A stretch of 21,124 bases of DNA from an uncultured Robinsoniella sp. (GTDB lineage: Bacteria > Bacillota > Clostridia > Lachnospirales > Lachnospiraceae). Both the position numbers and the translations under genes were made by a program. The stretch lies in assembly GCA_900539655.1 (NCBI GenBank), contig UQCR01000113.1:1-21124 (forward strand). The letters run 5' to 3'. Under the pieces are notes generated by a model. The model ran no database searches. It was not told the origin of the DNA and was given only the letters and a program-made list of their open reading frames with translations. Below, in pieces: positions 7,197 to 15,310 of this stretch (position 1 is the first letter of the stretch; each line of letters begins with the position of its first letter).

Positions 7197-9686
7197 TTAT
7201 TCTACTCGCAAAATGATCGATTCTTCACCAAGTCCCTCTGCACGAACCGTTACTTTAATTTCCCCAGGAAAGAATCCGGACCGAATGGCGGCCAGCAGGC
7301 GGCCATCATATGTCTTCCAGGATTTGGTATAGTAATGATTGCTGGTATGGGGGTCAGCGCTGCCAAATCCCTGAAGTGTGCCTTCACCATCTACAGAGAT
7401 ATGGATTTCAGTCTCAGACTGCAGATTAAGTGTACCGTTTTTATCCTGCAGTCCAATTGTAATGTATGCCAAATCATTTCCATCAGCGGATAAAACGGTC
7501 TGGTCAGCCGACAGGGAAATTCTTGCTGGTATATCTGCGGTTTGCAGGATATCCCTTCCGGTTTCTTTGCCATTTTGATAGCTGACAGCCATAAGCGTTC
7601 CGGGTTCATAGGTTATTTCATAAGAAGTGATGAAACCGGCGGCTTTTCCGGCTGGTTTTCTGCCCATGGATATATCATTTAAGAATAATTCCACTTCTTC
7701 GCTGGAAGAGAATATGTCCACAACAGCGGGTTTACCCTCGTAGCCCGTCCAGGTCCAGCTGGCGATGTTATCTTTGTGCATCCAGGTGGTTTTCCCCGGC
7801 GTCTCCCCATAATGGTTCAATCTTTCTACCGCAAGGAAGGGCGCTGTTCTGAGGCCAAAGACGATTTCCCGCAGATAACTGATGGGCCTGCGGTAACCGG
7901 TGATATCGATATCACCGATATATGCAAGGCAGTCCGGAAAATTGTTATCCTGAAAACCATTAATGCCATTGTAATAAAAGATACCGATACCTGCTTCGCC
8001 CAGATAGTCATATCCGGTCCAGGTAAAGTCACCGATTACATGGGAATTGCACTCTACGATATCCCAAAGTCTTACAATCTCAGAGGGATAAGTCTCAGTA
8101 CCGAGAACCAGCCGATTGGGATGCAGTTGTGCTTCCAGTTCGTGGCGGCCGGTAATATAATTAAATCCGGCGATATCCAGACCGCCGCTAAACCCTTCCA
8201 GAAGTCTGGTTAAAGTAGAACTGGCGTCTATATAATCCTTTGCAGGCCCTTCCATCAGACTGGCGAAAGCGTTCATAACGGATATGCCGCCTTCACCTGT
8301 ACCTGAAGTCTGTTCCAAAATGTGGTCCATACCGGTTGCTTTTACGGCTTCTTCCAGCAACTGCTGCATGTCACTTCGCAGGGCCAGGAAGCTGTTGGCA
8401 GCATTGGTGGTGTACCTGGAAGAATCTAAAGATTTTATCTTTTCAACAATTCTGCGGTTCATTTCTGCACCGCGTTTGGTTCCCACCTCGGGGATTTCAT
8501 TTCCGGTACAATACATAATTACAGATGGGTGGTTGTAATCCTTTGCCACCATACGTTCCACTTCATCTTCCCAGAATTCTTCAAAATAATTTCCGAAGTC
8601 ATGAGGATTTTTACGAATATGCCACATATCGGACAGCTCATCCATGACAAGCATGCCTAGTTTATCACATGCCGCCAGCATAGCTTTACTCATTGCATGA
8701 TGAGAACTTCTCAGGCAGTTAAAACCTGCTTCCTTCATCTGACGGCAGCGGCGTTCTTCGGCTTTTTCCAGAGTAACCGCACCGATTATCCCATTGTCAT
8801 GATGAATGCAGGCGCCTCTTAGCTTTACTTCTTTTCCATTGATCCGAAGCCCATGGCGGGAGTCTAACTGCATTTTACGGATACCCAAGGTGGTAACTGC
8901 TTCATCCAGTATGGTATTTCCTTCTATGAGTCGTGTTCTGCAGGTGTAAAGGTAAGGAGAGTCACAGTCCCATAATTTAGGATCCCAGACTGGTATACGC
9001 TGCAGCGTCTGCACATTTTTATGAGAATACGAAGTGACAACTGTTTGCTCGGAATTTACAATTTTTCCATCCGCATCCAGTATTTCTGTGCTTTGAATCA
9101 AATCGTGAGTACGCAGCGTCTCGTTACAGAGTTTTGTTTTAATGCAGAGGACGGCGGTGTCTGCATCTATTTCAGGAGTGTCGATCTGCAGCCCGCCAAT
9201 CGGGATATAGAGTTTTTCACTGATATAGATATTTACATTTCGATAAATTCCGCTTCCGGAATACCATCTTGTATTTGCTTCACTGCTGTTGTCTGCTGCG
9301 ACTTCAATTTTATTTTCTTTGCCGGGAATAAGAAATCCGTCAGCCTGTACAGTGAACTGAGAATAGCCGGAATGATGGCTGCCGGCAAAGTCACCGTTAA
9401 TATATACCAGTGCACTGGGATAAACTCCTTCAAATTCCAGTACAATATTTTTATCCAGCCAGTCATCAGGCACAAAGAACATCTTAGTATAGAGATATGA
9501 TTTGCCCGGATAGTACCCGGTTTGTTTCCCGTTTTTAGTGTCGGGGGTTTTCTTTTCCAGGATCATAGCATCGTGGGGGAGTGTGACCGGTGTACCCAAA
9601 TCCTGCTCTCTTGAAAACAAGTTTGTAAATGGCTGGCTGAAACCTTCTTTGATATTCCATCCGGCGTTAAATGATCTTGACAGCAT
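7197..9686 (-). CDS. Glycoside hydrolase family 2 enzyme (beta-galactosidase-like, DUF4982 type)
   Basis: An 829-aa retaining glycosidase, probably acting on beta-galactosides or related beta-linked sugars in the cytoplasm, since there is no signal peptide. Order: N-terminal sugar-binding sandwich (about 1-165), immunoglobulin-like domain (about 165-275), TIM barrel (about 280-590), DUF4982-like segment (about 620-690), and a C-terminal beta domain (about 705-829). The barrel shows LRGACIHHDNG, the acid/base Glu397 in YCTGNEIPE, and the nucleophile Glu531 in LGTETYPS. Between them lies an extended helical stretch (about 430-505). ATG at 9686 is preceded by AGGAG with 7 nt spacing. It is divergent from an AraC regulator that likely controls it. 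The exact substrate cannot be read from the sequence. Confidence 0.92.
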   Translation of the reverse strand: MLSRSFNAGWNIKEGFSQPFTNLFSREQDLGTPVTLPHDAMILEKKTPDTKNGKQTGYYPGKSYLYTKMFFVPDDWLDKNIVLEFEGVYPSALVYINGDFAGSHHSGYSQFTVQADGFLIPGKENKIEVAADNSSEANTRWYSGSGIYRNVNIYISEKLYIPIGGLQIDTPEIDADTAVLCIKTKLCNETLRTHDLIQSTEILDADGKIVNSEQTVVTSYSHKNVQTLQRIPVWDPKLWDCDSPYLYTCRTRLIEGNTILDEAVTTLGIRKMQLDSRHGLRINGKEVKLRGACIHHDNGIIGAVTLEKAEERRCRQMKEAGFNCLRSSHHAMSKAMLAACDKLGMLVMDELSDMWHIRKNPHDFGNYFEEFWEDEVERMVAKDYNHPSVIMYCTGNEIPEVGTKRGAEMNRRIVEKIKSLDSSRYTTNAANSFLALRSDMQQLLEEAVKATGMDHILEQTSGTGEGGISVMNAFASLMEGPAKDYIDASSTLTRLLEGFSGGLDIAGFNYITGRHELEAQLHPNRLVLGTETYPSEIVRLWDIVECNSHVIGDFTWTGYDYLGEAGIGIFYYNGINGFQDNNFPDCLAYIGDIDITGYRRPISYLREIVFGLRTAPFLAVERLNHYGETPGKTTWMHKDNIASWTWTGYEGKPAVVDIFSSSEEVELFLNDISMGRKPAGKAAGFITSYEITYEPGTLMAVSYQNGKETGRDILQTADIPARISLSADQTVLSADGNDLAYITIGLQDKNGTLNLQSETEIHISVDGEGTLQGFGSADPHTSNHYYTKSWKTYDGRLLAAIRSGFFPGEIKVTVRAEGLGEESIILRVE

Positions 9687-9762
9687 AATGAATCTCCTCT
9701 CATAATTGTTTCCGTATTCTGTATCTTAAAATAGACTTATATATCTGTATATGTTATATTCT

Positions 9763-9791
9763 ATATAAAGATAAGGATAATGCAAGGTCAA
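9763..9791 (-). promoter_or_regulatory. Predicted promoter of the GH2 gene
   Basis: On the minus strand, TTGACC (9786-9791) is followed after 17 bp by TTATAT (9763-9768), or after 18 bp by TATATA. The start would be near 9756, leaving a leader of about 70 nt. Confidence 0.45.
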
Positions 9792-9805
9792 AAACCGCTT
9801 TAAAT

Positions 9806-9863
9806 TTAACTATTGTATCATATACCGACTTTTTTGGATTTACATTTGTGATCAGATAGTTAA
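9806..9863. promoter_or_regulatory. Inverted repeat in the GH2/AraC divergent region
   Basis: TTAACTAT (9806-9813) and ATAGTTAA (9856-9863) are a perfect 8-bp inverted pair about 42 bp apart, lying just upstream of the GH2 promoter and in front of the AraC gene. Two separated sites suit a dimeric AraC-type regulator that controls both directions. The base composition is AT-rich, so chance is possible. Confidence 0.35.
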
Positions 9864-9893
9864 GATAGGTTTTTGAATCAGAGGAGGAGTAAA

Positions 9894-10976
9894 ATGGAAA
9901 CCGTTAACCCGTATGCAAAAGCCAGAAATAATATCGTTGCCATAAACGATTCGGGATCCCAGGATTCACAGTTTTATCTGCTGCAGATGCCCTTTGGGTT
10001 GACGTATGAGTGCTGCAGGGTATCGGAAGAGACGAAGCGCATGAAATTAGTAGATCTGGGATTTGGAAAGCATGCTAATATTGAAGTGGATTTAAGTGAT
10101 TACGATGATTTGGAACCCAGCAAAAGCCCCATGCATCAGCATAATTATTTCGAGTTTATGTATGTATTGAAGGGAGAAGTCTGCCAGCATATTGAAAAGG
10201 CAAGCTATCAGTATCAGGCTGGATATGGATGTCTGCTCAATTGTAATACCCGTCATAATGAAGAGTTTTCCACTGATTTTGAGGCAGTATTTTTGTGTAT
10301 GTCTTCGGAATTTATTGAGGACATTATGAAGAAATGCGGCAGAAAACTCTACCGGAACGGGGAAAAGAAGGAGTCTGTCCTGTTTCATTTCTTTGATGAC
10401 TGTATCAAAGAGACAAAAAATTATAAAAAAAATTATATTGATCTTGCTCCTGTCAGGTGGGAAGGTATGTCTTTGGTGCATGAACAGATTTTACATTATT
10501 TTGATCAGACAGCAGTGGAACTTTTGAATACGAAAACAGGAAGCCTCTTCTTTATACAGGGAATTCTATGCTCCCTATTTGAACTTTTCGAAGATGAGGA
10601 AAAGTTTAAGATGAGCCACATACGTTTGGATTCGGGCAAAGAAGACCATCTGTTTGTACGGCTGACACAGTTTTTGGAACAGGAACACCGTGCTGTAAAC
10701 AGAAACGAAATAGCCGGAGCATTTAATTATCATCCCGACTATCTGAATCGGATTGTAAAAAAGTATACAGGAATGACTCTTGGGGAATACGGCCAGTCTT
10801 TTGCTTTAAAAGAGGCACAAAGAATGCTGTCTGAAGAAGGAAGGACAGTCTCTTATGTCATGCAGGAGCTGGGGTTTACCAACCGTAATTACTTTTACCG
10901 TGTATTTCAGGAGATGTATAAAATATCTCCGGGTGAAATGCGAAAGAACCGGATTGGTTCTTCCGATTTCAGTTGA
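9894..10976 (+). CDS. AraC-family transcriptional regulator
   Basis: A 360-aa regulator. An N-terminal cupin-like sensing domain is visible around residues 78-125 (MHQHNYFEFMYVLKGEV followed by YQAGYGCLLNCNTRH), with histidines typical of AraC sugar-binding cupins. The C-terminal double helix-turn-helix (about 255-355) contains YHPDYLNRIVKKYTGMTLGE and FTNRNYFYRVFQEMYKISPGEMRKN. The start is ATG 9894, preceded by AGGAGGAG (9882-9889); a TTG 21 nt upstream is in frame but lies before that site. It is divergent from the GH2 gene with about 207 bp between starts, the usual arrangement for a dedicated activator. A perfect hairpin AAGAACC-GGATT-GGTTCTT (10944-10962) lies within the last codons. 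The ligand is unknown. Confidence 0.9.
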   Translation: METVNPYAKARNNIVAINDSGSQDSQFYLLQMPFGLTYECCRVSEETKRMKLVDLGFGKHANIEVDLSDYDDLEPSKSPMHQHNYFEFMYVLKGEVCQHIEKASYQYQAGYGCLLNCNTRHNEEFSTDFEAVFLCMSSEFIEDIMKKCGRKLYRNGEKKESVLFHFFDDCIKETKNYKKNYIDLAPVRWEGMSLVHEQILHYFDQTAVELLNTKTGSLFFIQGILCSLFELFEDEEKFKMSHIRLDSGKEDHLFVRLTQFLEQEHRAVNRNEIAGAFNYHPDYLNRIVKKYTGMTLGEYGQSFALKEAQRMLSEEGRTVSYVMQELGFTNRNYFYRVFQEMYKISPGEMRKNRIGSSDFS

Positions 10977-11076
10977 GCCGGCTTTTTATGGCTATATATA
11001 TTGCTGCTTCTTCAATATTCATTGCCAGAACATCCGGTATACTATTATTCAGATAGTGCAGAGAAAGCGCATATTC

Positions 11077-11179
11077 AAGCATACTGCTAACCTATGATTC
11101 ACAATTTTGAAAGCATACCGCTGCCCATATGATTCACAATTTTGAAAGCATACTGCTGCCCTATGATTCACAATTTTCA
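11077..11179. repeat. Three tandem copies of a 34-35-bp unit overlapping a gene end
   Basis: Units at 11077-11110, 11111-11145 and 11146-11179 each read AAGCATACYGCT..., then CTATGATTCACAATTTT or a close variant. The third unit contains the last codons and stop of the serine hydrolase gene (minus strand GAAAATTGTGAATCATAG), so two extra copies of this coding end lie just downstream of it. Confidence 0.85.
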
Positions 11180-12150
11180 AAGAATGGCTCTATATACTCT
11201 CTGATCAGTTCCAGCCGGTCCTTTGCTTTTGGTACAAAAAATGATGCAATCGAAATAACCATATTCTTTTTTCGGTTGAAATAAATTACATTCCCGCCGT
11301 CGCCCATGGCTGCACAGGCATGTTCGTCTTCATTGATAATCCACCATAGATATCCATAGTTCAAGTTTTGCTTTTTCCACCGGCTGTGTACGTCTGTGCT
11401 TTCCTTTAACCACTCTGCTGATACGATTTGTTTTCCGTTCCACAATCCGTCATTTAAATATAGCTGGCCTATTTTTGCCATGTCCAGTGGTGAGAGAGTC
11501 AGTCCCCATCCCCCTGTATTTACGCCCGCTGTGTCAGCAGCCCAGCCGCTGATTGTACTCGATTTATTAAACTCCATTTGTTCTTCCTTAGTATGGAAGA
11601 TTAAGTTGCGTTCTACTGTAATTCCCATAGGGGAGAAAAGATTTTCAGATGCAAAATCAAATACAGACTGACCGGTTACGCTGACAAGAATGCCGGACAG
11701 AAGATCCGGTCCTATGAGAGGTGTGTATCTGAAATCCCCAATCTGCCCTTTTCCGCCTAATAAATCAAGAGTAAATTTTACACTGTCATCACTGGTAAAA
11801 TATTTTATATAGGGGGCAATTTTGTATTTATAAGGAGCTGTCATGGTAAGCAGATTCTTAAGTGTAATATTCTGTATGGTTTTTTCATTGTTTTTAACCG
11901 TGTAATCCGGAAAGAAATCCAATACTTTCTGATCCAAACTTTTAATTTTTCCCTGATCTGCGGCAATCCCTATCAGAATGGAGACGATACTTTTTGTTAC
12001 GGAATAGACATGGATTCTGCTGTCAGGATTGCATTCATGAAAGTAATTTTCATAGAGTATTTTCCCGTTTTTTTGTACGATAATACCAGCTGTATTGCCA
12101 TATTTTTTTTGGATAATATATTCAAATTCTTTTGCTGTTTCATGGTTCAT
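11161..12150 (-). CDS. Serine hydrolase of the beta-lactamase (class C/PBP4-like) family
   Basis: A 329-aa protein of the broad beta-lactamase-fold serine hydrolase family, which includes esterases, D-aminopeptidases and class C beta-lactamases. The SxxK nucleophile motif is SVTK (Ser50, Lys53), the second motif is around RYTPLIGPDLLSGI (Tyr142), and GDGGN near the C-terminus takes the place of the KTG/HxG motif. GWAADTAGVNTGGWGLTLSPLDMAKIGQLYL is characteristic of the family. No signal peptide is seen, so it is probably cytoplasmic, which argues against a true secreted beta-lactamase. ATG is preceded by AAAGGAG with 8 nt spacing. It follows the MerR gene by 41 bp on the same strand and is probably co-induced with it, perhaps to hydrolyse the compound sensed. 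Its 3' end is duplicated downstream. Confidence 0.88.
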   Translation of the reverse strand: MNHETAKEFEYIIQKKYGNTAGIIVQKNGKILYENYFHECNPDSRIHVYSVTKSIVSILIGIAADQGKIKSLDQKVLDFFPDYTVKNNEKTIQNITLKNLLTMTAPYKYKIAPYIKYFTSDDSVKFTLDLLGGKGQIGDFRYTPLIGPDLLSGILVSVTGQSVFDFASENLFSPMGITVERNLIFHTKEEQMEFNKSSTISGWAADTAGVNTGGWGLTLSPLDMAKIGQLYLNDGLWNGKQIVSAEWLKESTDVHSRWKKQNLNYGYLWWIINEDEHACAAMGDGGNVIYFNRKKNMVISIASFFVPKAKDRLELIREYIEPFFENCES

Positions 12151-12191
12151 ATGTGATTCTCCTTTATTGGTGATTTTATATCAGGGAAAAG

Positions 12192-13016
12192 TTATATTTT
12201 CTTTTTAACCGGATAATAGACCTCGGTGACAAGGGCACTTTCATCTGAAACCTGGGAAGGGTCTGACACATATACTTCATATAGTGCATTGTTGTTCTCA
12301 TAGCCTTCTTTTTCTGCCCATTCACGCTGTTTTGTATATACGGAAGACAGGTTGGAATAAGAGCCGTGTACAACTGTTTTTAAGCAGAGTCCGGGATGAA
12401 AATCCCTTGTCCCCGTAATATATTCCCGGATCGGTACTGCAAACTCAATATCTAAACCAAACGGACTAAAGTCTGCACTGTGGAAAAGTACCATTGGCGG
12501 GGCGAGGGCAGTTAATTTGTCATCTGCTATTTTACCGAATATTTTATTGTAGCAATTGCCATATTCTTCAGCAATTTCACACTGCGTAAGCATTTTTCGG
12601 ATTGACAGAAGATACATCCTGGGAACATCTACAAGCTGTACATCAATATTTTCCAGATAGGACATAATGGATTTACCCTGTTTTAAAATAGAGATATCAT
12701 CATTTAACTGGTCTAAAGTCTTTTCGAATTCCGTTACCTTTCGTTCTATTTCATTTTTTTTACGGATCAGTTCCTGATAAAGCTTTTCATCCTGCAGTTC
12801 ATCTGCTTCAAGGACCGCTTTAATTTCCTCTAAAGAAAAATTGTATGATTTCAGGCGGTTGATGAATAACATGGTCTCCAGCTGTTCCACAGAATAATAC
12901 CGGTAACCATTCTCAGGATTGATTTCATCAGGCAGAATCAGGCCTATTTCAGCATAATAGCGAAGTGTCTTAGTGGATACTTTACATATATTAGAAAACT
13001 CTCCAATCGATAACAT
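12192..13016 (-). CDS. MerR regulator with GyrI-like effector-binding domain (BmrR-like)
   Basis: A 274-aa ligand-responsive regulator. The MerR helix-turn-helix and wing are at residues 1-70 (SIGEFSNICKVSTKTLRYY, GYRYYSVEQ), a coiled-coil dimerisation helix is at about 78-118 (rich in E, K and L), and a GyrI-like/AraC effector-binding domain covers about 128-270. ALYEVYVSDP near the end carries the Glu that in BmrR-type pockets contacts cationic drugs. It probably senses a hydrophobic or cationic small molecule and activates its own operon with the downstream serine hydrolase. ATG 13016 has AAGGAGG (13024-13030) 7 nt upstream. No efflux pump is adjacent, unlike many BmrR systems, so the response seems enzymatic. 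Confidence 0.92.
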   Translation of the reverse strand: MLSIGEFSNICKVSTKTLRYYAEIGLILPDEINPENGYRYYSVEQLETMLFINRLKSYNFSLEEIKAVLEADELQDEKLYQELIRKKNEIERKVTEFEKTLDQLNDDISILKQGKSIMSYLENIDVQLVDVPRMYLLSIRKMLTQCEIAEEYGNCYNKIFGKIADDKLTALAPPMVLFHSADFSPFGLDIEFAVPIREYITGTRDFHPGLCLKTVVHGSYSNLSSVYTKQREWAEKEGYENNNALYEVYVSDPSQVSDESALVTEVYYPVKKKI

Positions 13017-13053
13017 GGAATATCCTCCTTCCGGCGTTTTATCGCCTGCCTAT

Positions 13054-13084
13054 ATATTACACCTTGCCCTAAGGGTAAAGTCAA
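13054..13084 (-). promoter_or_regulatory. MerR-type promoter with 19-bp spacer and dyad
   Basis: Minus strand -35 TTGACT (13079-13084) and -10 TAATAT (13054-13059) are 19 bp apart. The dyad CTTTACCCT-T-AGGGCAAGG (13062-13080; 7 of 9 positions match between arms) fills the spacer, with a CCCT/AGGG core as in many MerR drug-sensor operators. It lies directly upstream of the BmrR-like gene. Confidence 0.8.
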
Positions 13085-13142
13085 TGTGATAAATTGGGAA
13101 ATGGAATGAACAAACAGATTAATATTCCCTAAACGGAGGGAG

Positions 13143-13167
13143 AGCCCTGTACTTAGCGTACAGGGCT
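13143..13167. repeat. Perfect 10-bp inverted repeat
   Basis: AGCCCTGTAC (13143-13152) and GTACAGGGCT (13158-13167) are separated by TTAGC. Neither strand has a T-tract, so it is not a standard intrinsic terminator. It lies between the leftward MerR promoter and the rightward response regulator gene. It shares GTACTTAGCG with the hairpin at 19014-19053. Confidence 0.7.
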
Positions 13168-13395
13168 GAGTTATGAAAAAGTCTATGTTAACCAATATTG
13201 TTGGATAATTGTTAGGCGAAGTCCAACGGCAGTCCACTACTTTTAAGTTAAATTATTATGCTGTGAAACCGCTGTCCTTCATTTGATGTTATTAGTATAC
13301 CGAATAATTGTGTCCGAAGTATGGCAGGGAAATAAATGATTTATAAAAAAGCTTGTGTTTATATTAAGAAAAGCATAGGGAAATTGAAAATATTG

Positions 13396-13469
13396 ACAGC
13401 GAAATCCCAGGATAGGGGATTTGAGGATATAGATTATTTACCATATTTTAGAAAAAGCAATTTCGCTGT
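13396..13469. other. Nested inverted repeats upstream of the response regulator
   Basis: An outer pair ACAGCGAAAT (13396-13405) / ATTTCGCTGT (13460-13469) encloses an inner pair AAATCCC (13402-13408) / GGGATTT (13416-13422). The left arms share four bases, so the two folds exclude each other in part. This lies in the roughly 490-bp non-coding stretch 13085-13573, which otherwise shows only AT-rich sequence and three AAAAGAT units just before the gene. It may be an operator or a structured leader. Confidence 0.4.
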
Positions 13470-13573
13470 ATCAGGTAGATATACCACCCATATTATGCTA
13501 AAATAGAAAAAAGTAAAAGATAAAAGATAAAAGATGTAATGCGGTGGGGGATGCTGCAGAAGGGGAGATATTT

Positions 13574-15139
13574 ATGGAGATAAGTATGTTGATTGTAGAT
13601 GATGACAGGCTCGTAACGGAAAAACTGGAAAAAACGGTTCATTTTGAACGTCTTGGGATCAGCAATGTTCTCACAGCCAGTAATATCCGCCAGGCGATGA
13701 AGCTGTTAGAGGAAATGCCTATTCAGATTCTGCTGTCGGATATCGAGATGCCCCAGGGAAGCGGTCTGGAATTGCTTGAGTGGGTACGTCACAAACAGCT
13801 TCCGGTGGAATGTATTTTTCTAAGCAGTTACGCTTATTTCAGTTATGCCCAAAAAGCGATGCAGTTAAATTCCAGTGAGTATCTGGTTAAACCTGTTACG
13901 ACAGAAGAACTGGAAATTGCACTGCAAAGAAGCATTAAGCGGGTAGAGGAAAAAGATGGGGATCATGGCGGGGAGAACAGAAATCTGAATCTTTGGGAAA
14001 CATTTCTGCTGGCACAAAATTCCAGGAGGCAGGCAGAAGCAGAAAAGGAATTACACCGTATATATGGGGATGCAGATTTTAGTTTGAATTTTATACGCAT
14101 TTTTCTGGACCTTGAACACAATGGAAAAAAAGATGCCGTGCGGTTTCAGATTCTGGTCAGCAGTAATGTGCGAAAGATACTGGAGCGGGGACAGGCTGAA
14201 GCCTTGATCCGTGTGGATGCCTGTGAATGGATGTTAATAGTGAAGGAGCCGTCGGGTGTTAGTGTGAAAGAAAAAAAGCAGGAGTTAAGCCGCTGCTTAC
14301 ATAGGGTCATTGCACAGCCGGTCTGCATTTATGCAGGAAGTAAGGGAAAAGTCAACGAGCTGCATCCCAGCCTGGAGCACTTGGAACGGATGGAATCGGA
14401 GGCAGTGCCGGGGGATAATCCGGTCTTATGGGAAGGGGACTGGCTGAGGCAGGAATCCTGTGAAGCTGCTGACTGGCTTCTGGATGAGAACTGGTTTGCA
14501 GAACTGGAACGGTCCTCAGATTTTATGCATATTCAGCAGGAAATCCTGGAGCGTACCGATGCATATTCCCGGGAAAACATATTGAAGGTTCATACGCTTA
14601 AAGAACTTCATAAGAAAATGATGGGACTGATTGAAAGGCATTTGCGGGAGCGCGGGCAGGTATTAGAGTCTATCTTTGAAATGCAGGAGTTTGAAAGCTA
14701 TGAAAAAGAAGCCTACCGGACTATCGATGGGTGGAGGGCATTTATCCGGTTTCTGTTTGAAAAACTGGAGGGGAACCAGCAAAGTGACTACAGGCAGGAG
14801 TCTGTAGCCGATTGTCTGAAGCGGTATATCGAAGAAAATCTAAAAGAAGACTTGTCCAGAAAGACACTGGCAGCGCAGGTCTATCTTTCAGAAGATTATA
14901 TCTCCCGGATATTTATGAATGCTGCAGGGATGTCCATTACTTCTTATATAGCCTCCAGAAGAATGGAAAAAGCCAGGAAATATCTGGAGGAAACAGCTCT
15001 TCCGGTAAGTAAAATAGCGATGGAAGTAGGGTATAGCAATTTTTCCTATTTTAGTAAGACCTTTCGGGATGTAACAGGGGTCACGCCGAATGAGTATCGG
15101 ATGCGGAAAGCGAAGGAAAGAACAGTGCCTTTGCAGTAA
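13574..15139 (+). CDS. Response regulator, receiver plus AraC-type DNA-binding domain (YesN-like)
   Basis: A 521-aa transcription regulator. The N-terminal receiver domain shows acidic residues LIVDDD (Asp9-11), phosphoacceptor Asp56 in ILLSDIEMPQGSG, the conserved Ser in FLSSYAYFSYA, and Lys106 in YLVKPVTTEE. A long linker of about 280 residues resembles the middle region of YesN proteins. The C-terminal AraC double helix-turn-helix includes LAAQVYLSEDYISRIFMNAAG and VGYSNFSYFSKTFRDVTGVTPNEYR. ATG 13574 follows AGGGGAG with 6 nt spacing; an in-frame GTG at 13544 has no such site. Its partner is probably the sensor kinase at 19157, which lies beyond the transporter genes. It likely activates the sugar transporter operon that starts at 15311. 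Confidence 0.92.
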   Translation: MEISMLIVDDDRLVTEKLEKTVHFERLGISNVLTASNIRQAMKLLEEMPIQILLSDIEMPQGSGLELLEWVRHKQLPVECIFLSSYAYFSYAQKAMQLNSSEYLVKPVTTEELEIALQRSIKRVEEKDGDHGGENRNLNLWETFLLAQNSRRQAEAEKELHRIYGDADFSLNFIRIFLDLEHNGKKDAVRFQILVSSNVRKILERGQAEALIRVDACEWMLIVKEPSGVSVKEKKQELSRCLHRVIAQPVCIYAGSKGKVNELHPSLEHLERMESEAVPGDNPVLWEGDWLRQESCEAADWLLDENWFAELERSSDFMHIQQEILERTDAYSRENILKVHTLKELHKKMMGLIERHLRERGQVLESIFEMQEFESYEKEAYRTIDGWRAFIRFLFEKLEGNQQSDYRQESVADCLKRYIEENLKEDLSRKTLAAQVYLSEDYISRIFMNAAGMSITSYIASRRMEKARKYLEETALPVSKIAMEVGYSNFSYFSKTFRDVTGVTPNEYRMRKAKERTVPLQ

Positions 15140-15201
15140 ATAATATCAAATGATTAACAAAAAAACGGAATTTTATTAAATATCTGTTATGCAGAATGAA
15201 A

Positions 15202-15227
15202 AGAGGTGGAAAAACCGCCTCTTTTTT
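15202..15227 (+). terminator. Intrinsic terminator after the response regulator gene
   Basis: AGAGGTGG (15202-15209), a loop of five A, and CCGCCTCT (15215-15222) form an 8-bp stem with one G-T pair, ending in a run of six T (15222-15227). It separates the response regulator transcript from the permease operon. Confidence 0.88.
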
Positions 15228-15273
15228 GTTAGTGCACAACTTAATAATTACAGAAAATAATCCGCGCATTTTA

Positions 15274-15295
15274 TATAATAAGTTCATCATTGAAC
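15274..15295 (+). promoter_or_regulatory. Candidate -10 box and inverted repeat before the transporter operon
   Basis: A perfect TATAAT (15274-15279) is followed by GTTCA-TCAT-TGAAC (15282-15295), a 5-bp inverted repeat that would lie at the transcription start, just before the ribosome binding site. No good -35 is seen at 16-18 bp, which fits a promoter that needs an activator such as the upstream AraC-type response regulator. Confidence 0.45.
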
Positions 15296-15310
15296 AGGGA
15301 GGAAAGGAAG

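Noticed and set aside
9021..9500. Plus-strand open frame of 159 codons opposite the GH2 gene
   Set aside because: It is antisense to a clear GH2 domain, has no ribosome binding site or family features, and its Phe/Ile/Cys-rich composition is typical of a shadow frame.
10977..11076. Possible small gene after the AraC gene
   Set aside because: The open frame overlaps the AraC gene in another frame and lacks a ribosome binding site. GAGCCGGC followed by five T after the stop is only a short palindrome, too small to call as a terminator.
11161..12150. Calling the serine hydrolase an antibiotic-resistance beta-lactamase
   Set aside because: It lacks a signal peptide and a KTG motif and belongs to a broad family in which most members are not resistance enzymes.
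12944..13237. Minus-strand open frame of 97 codons over the MerR promoter
   Set aside because: It covers the 19-bp MerR promoter, its operator and a perfect palindrome, overlaps the regulator start in another frame, and has no recognisable protein features or good ribosome binding site.
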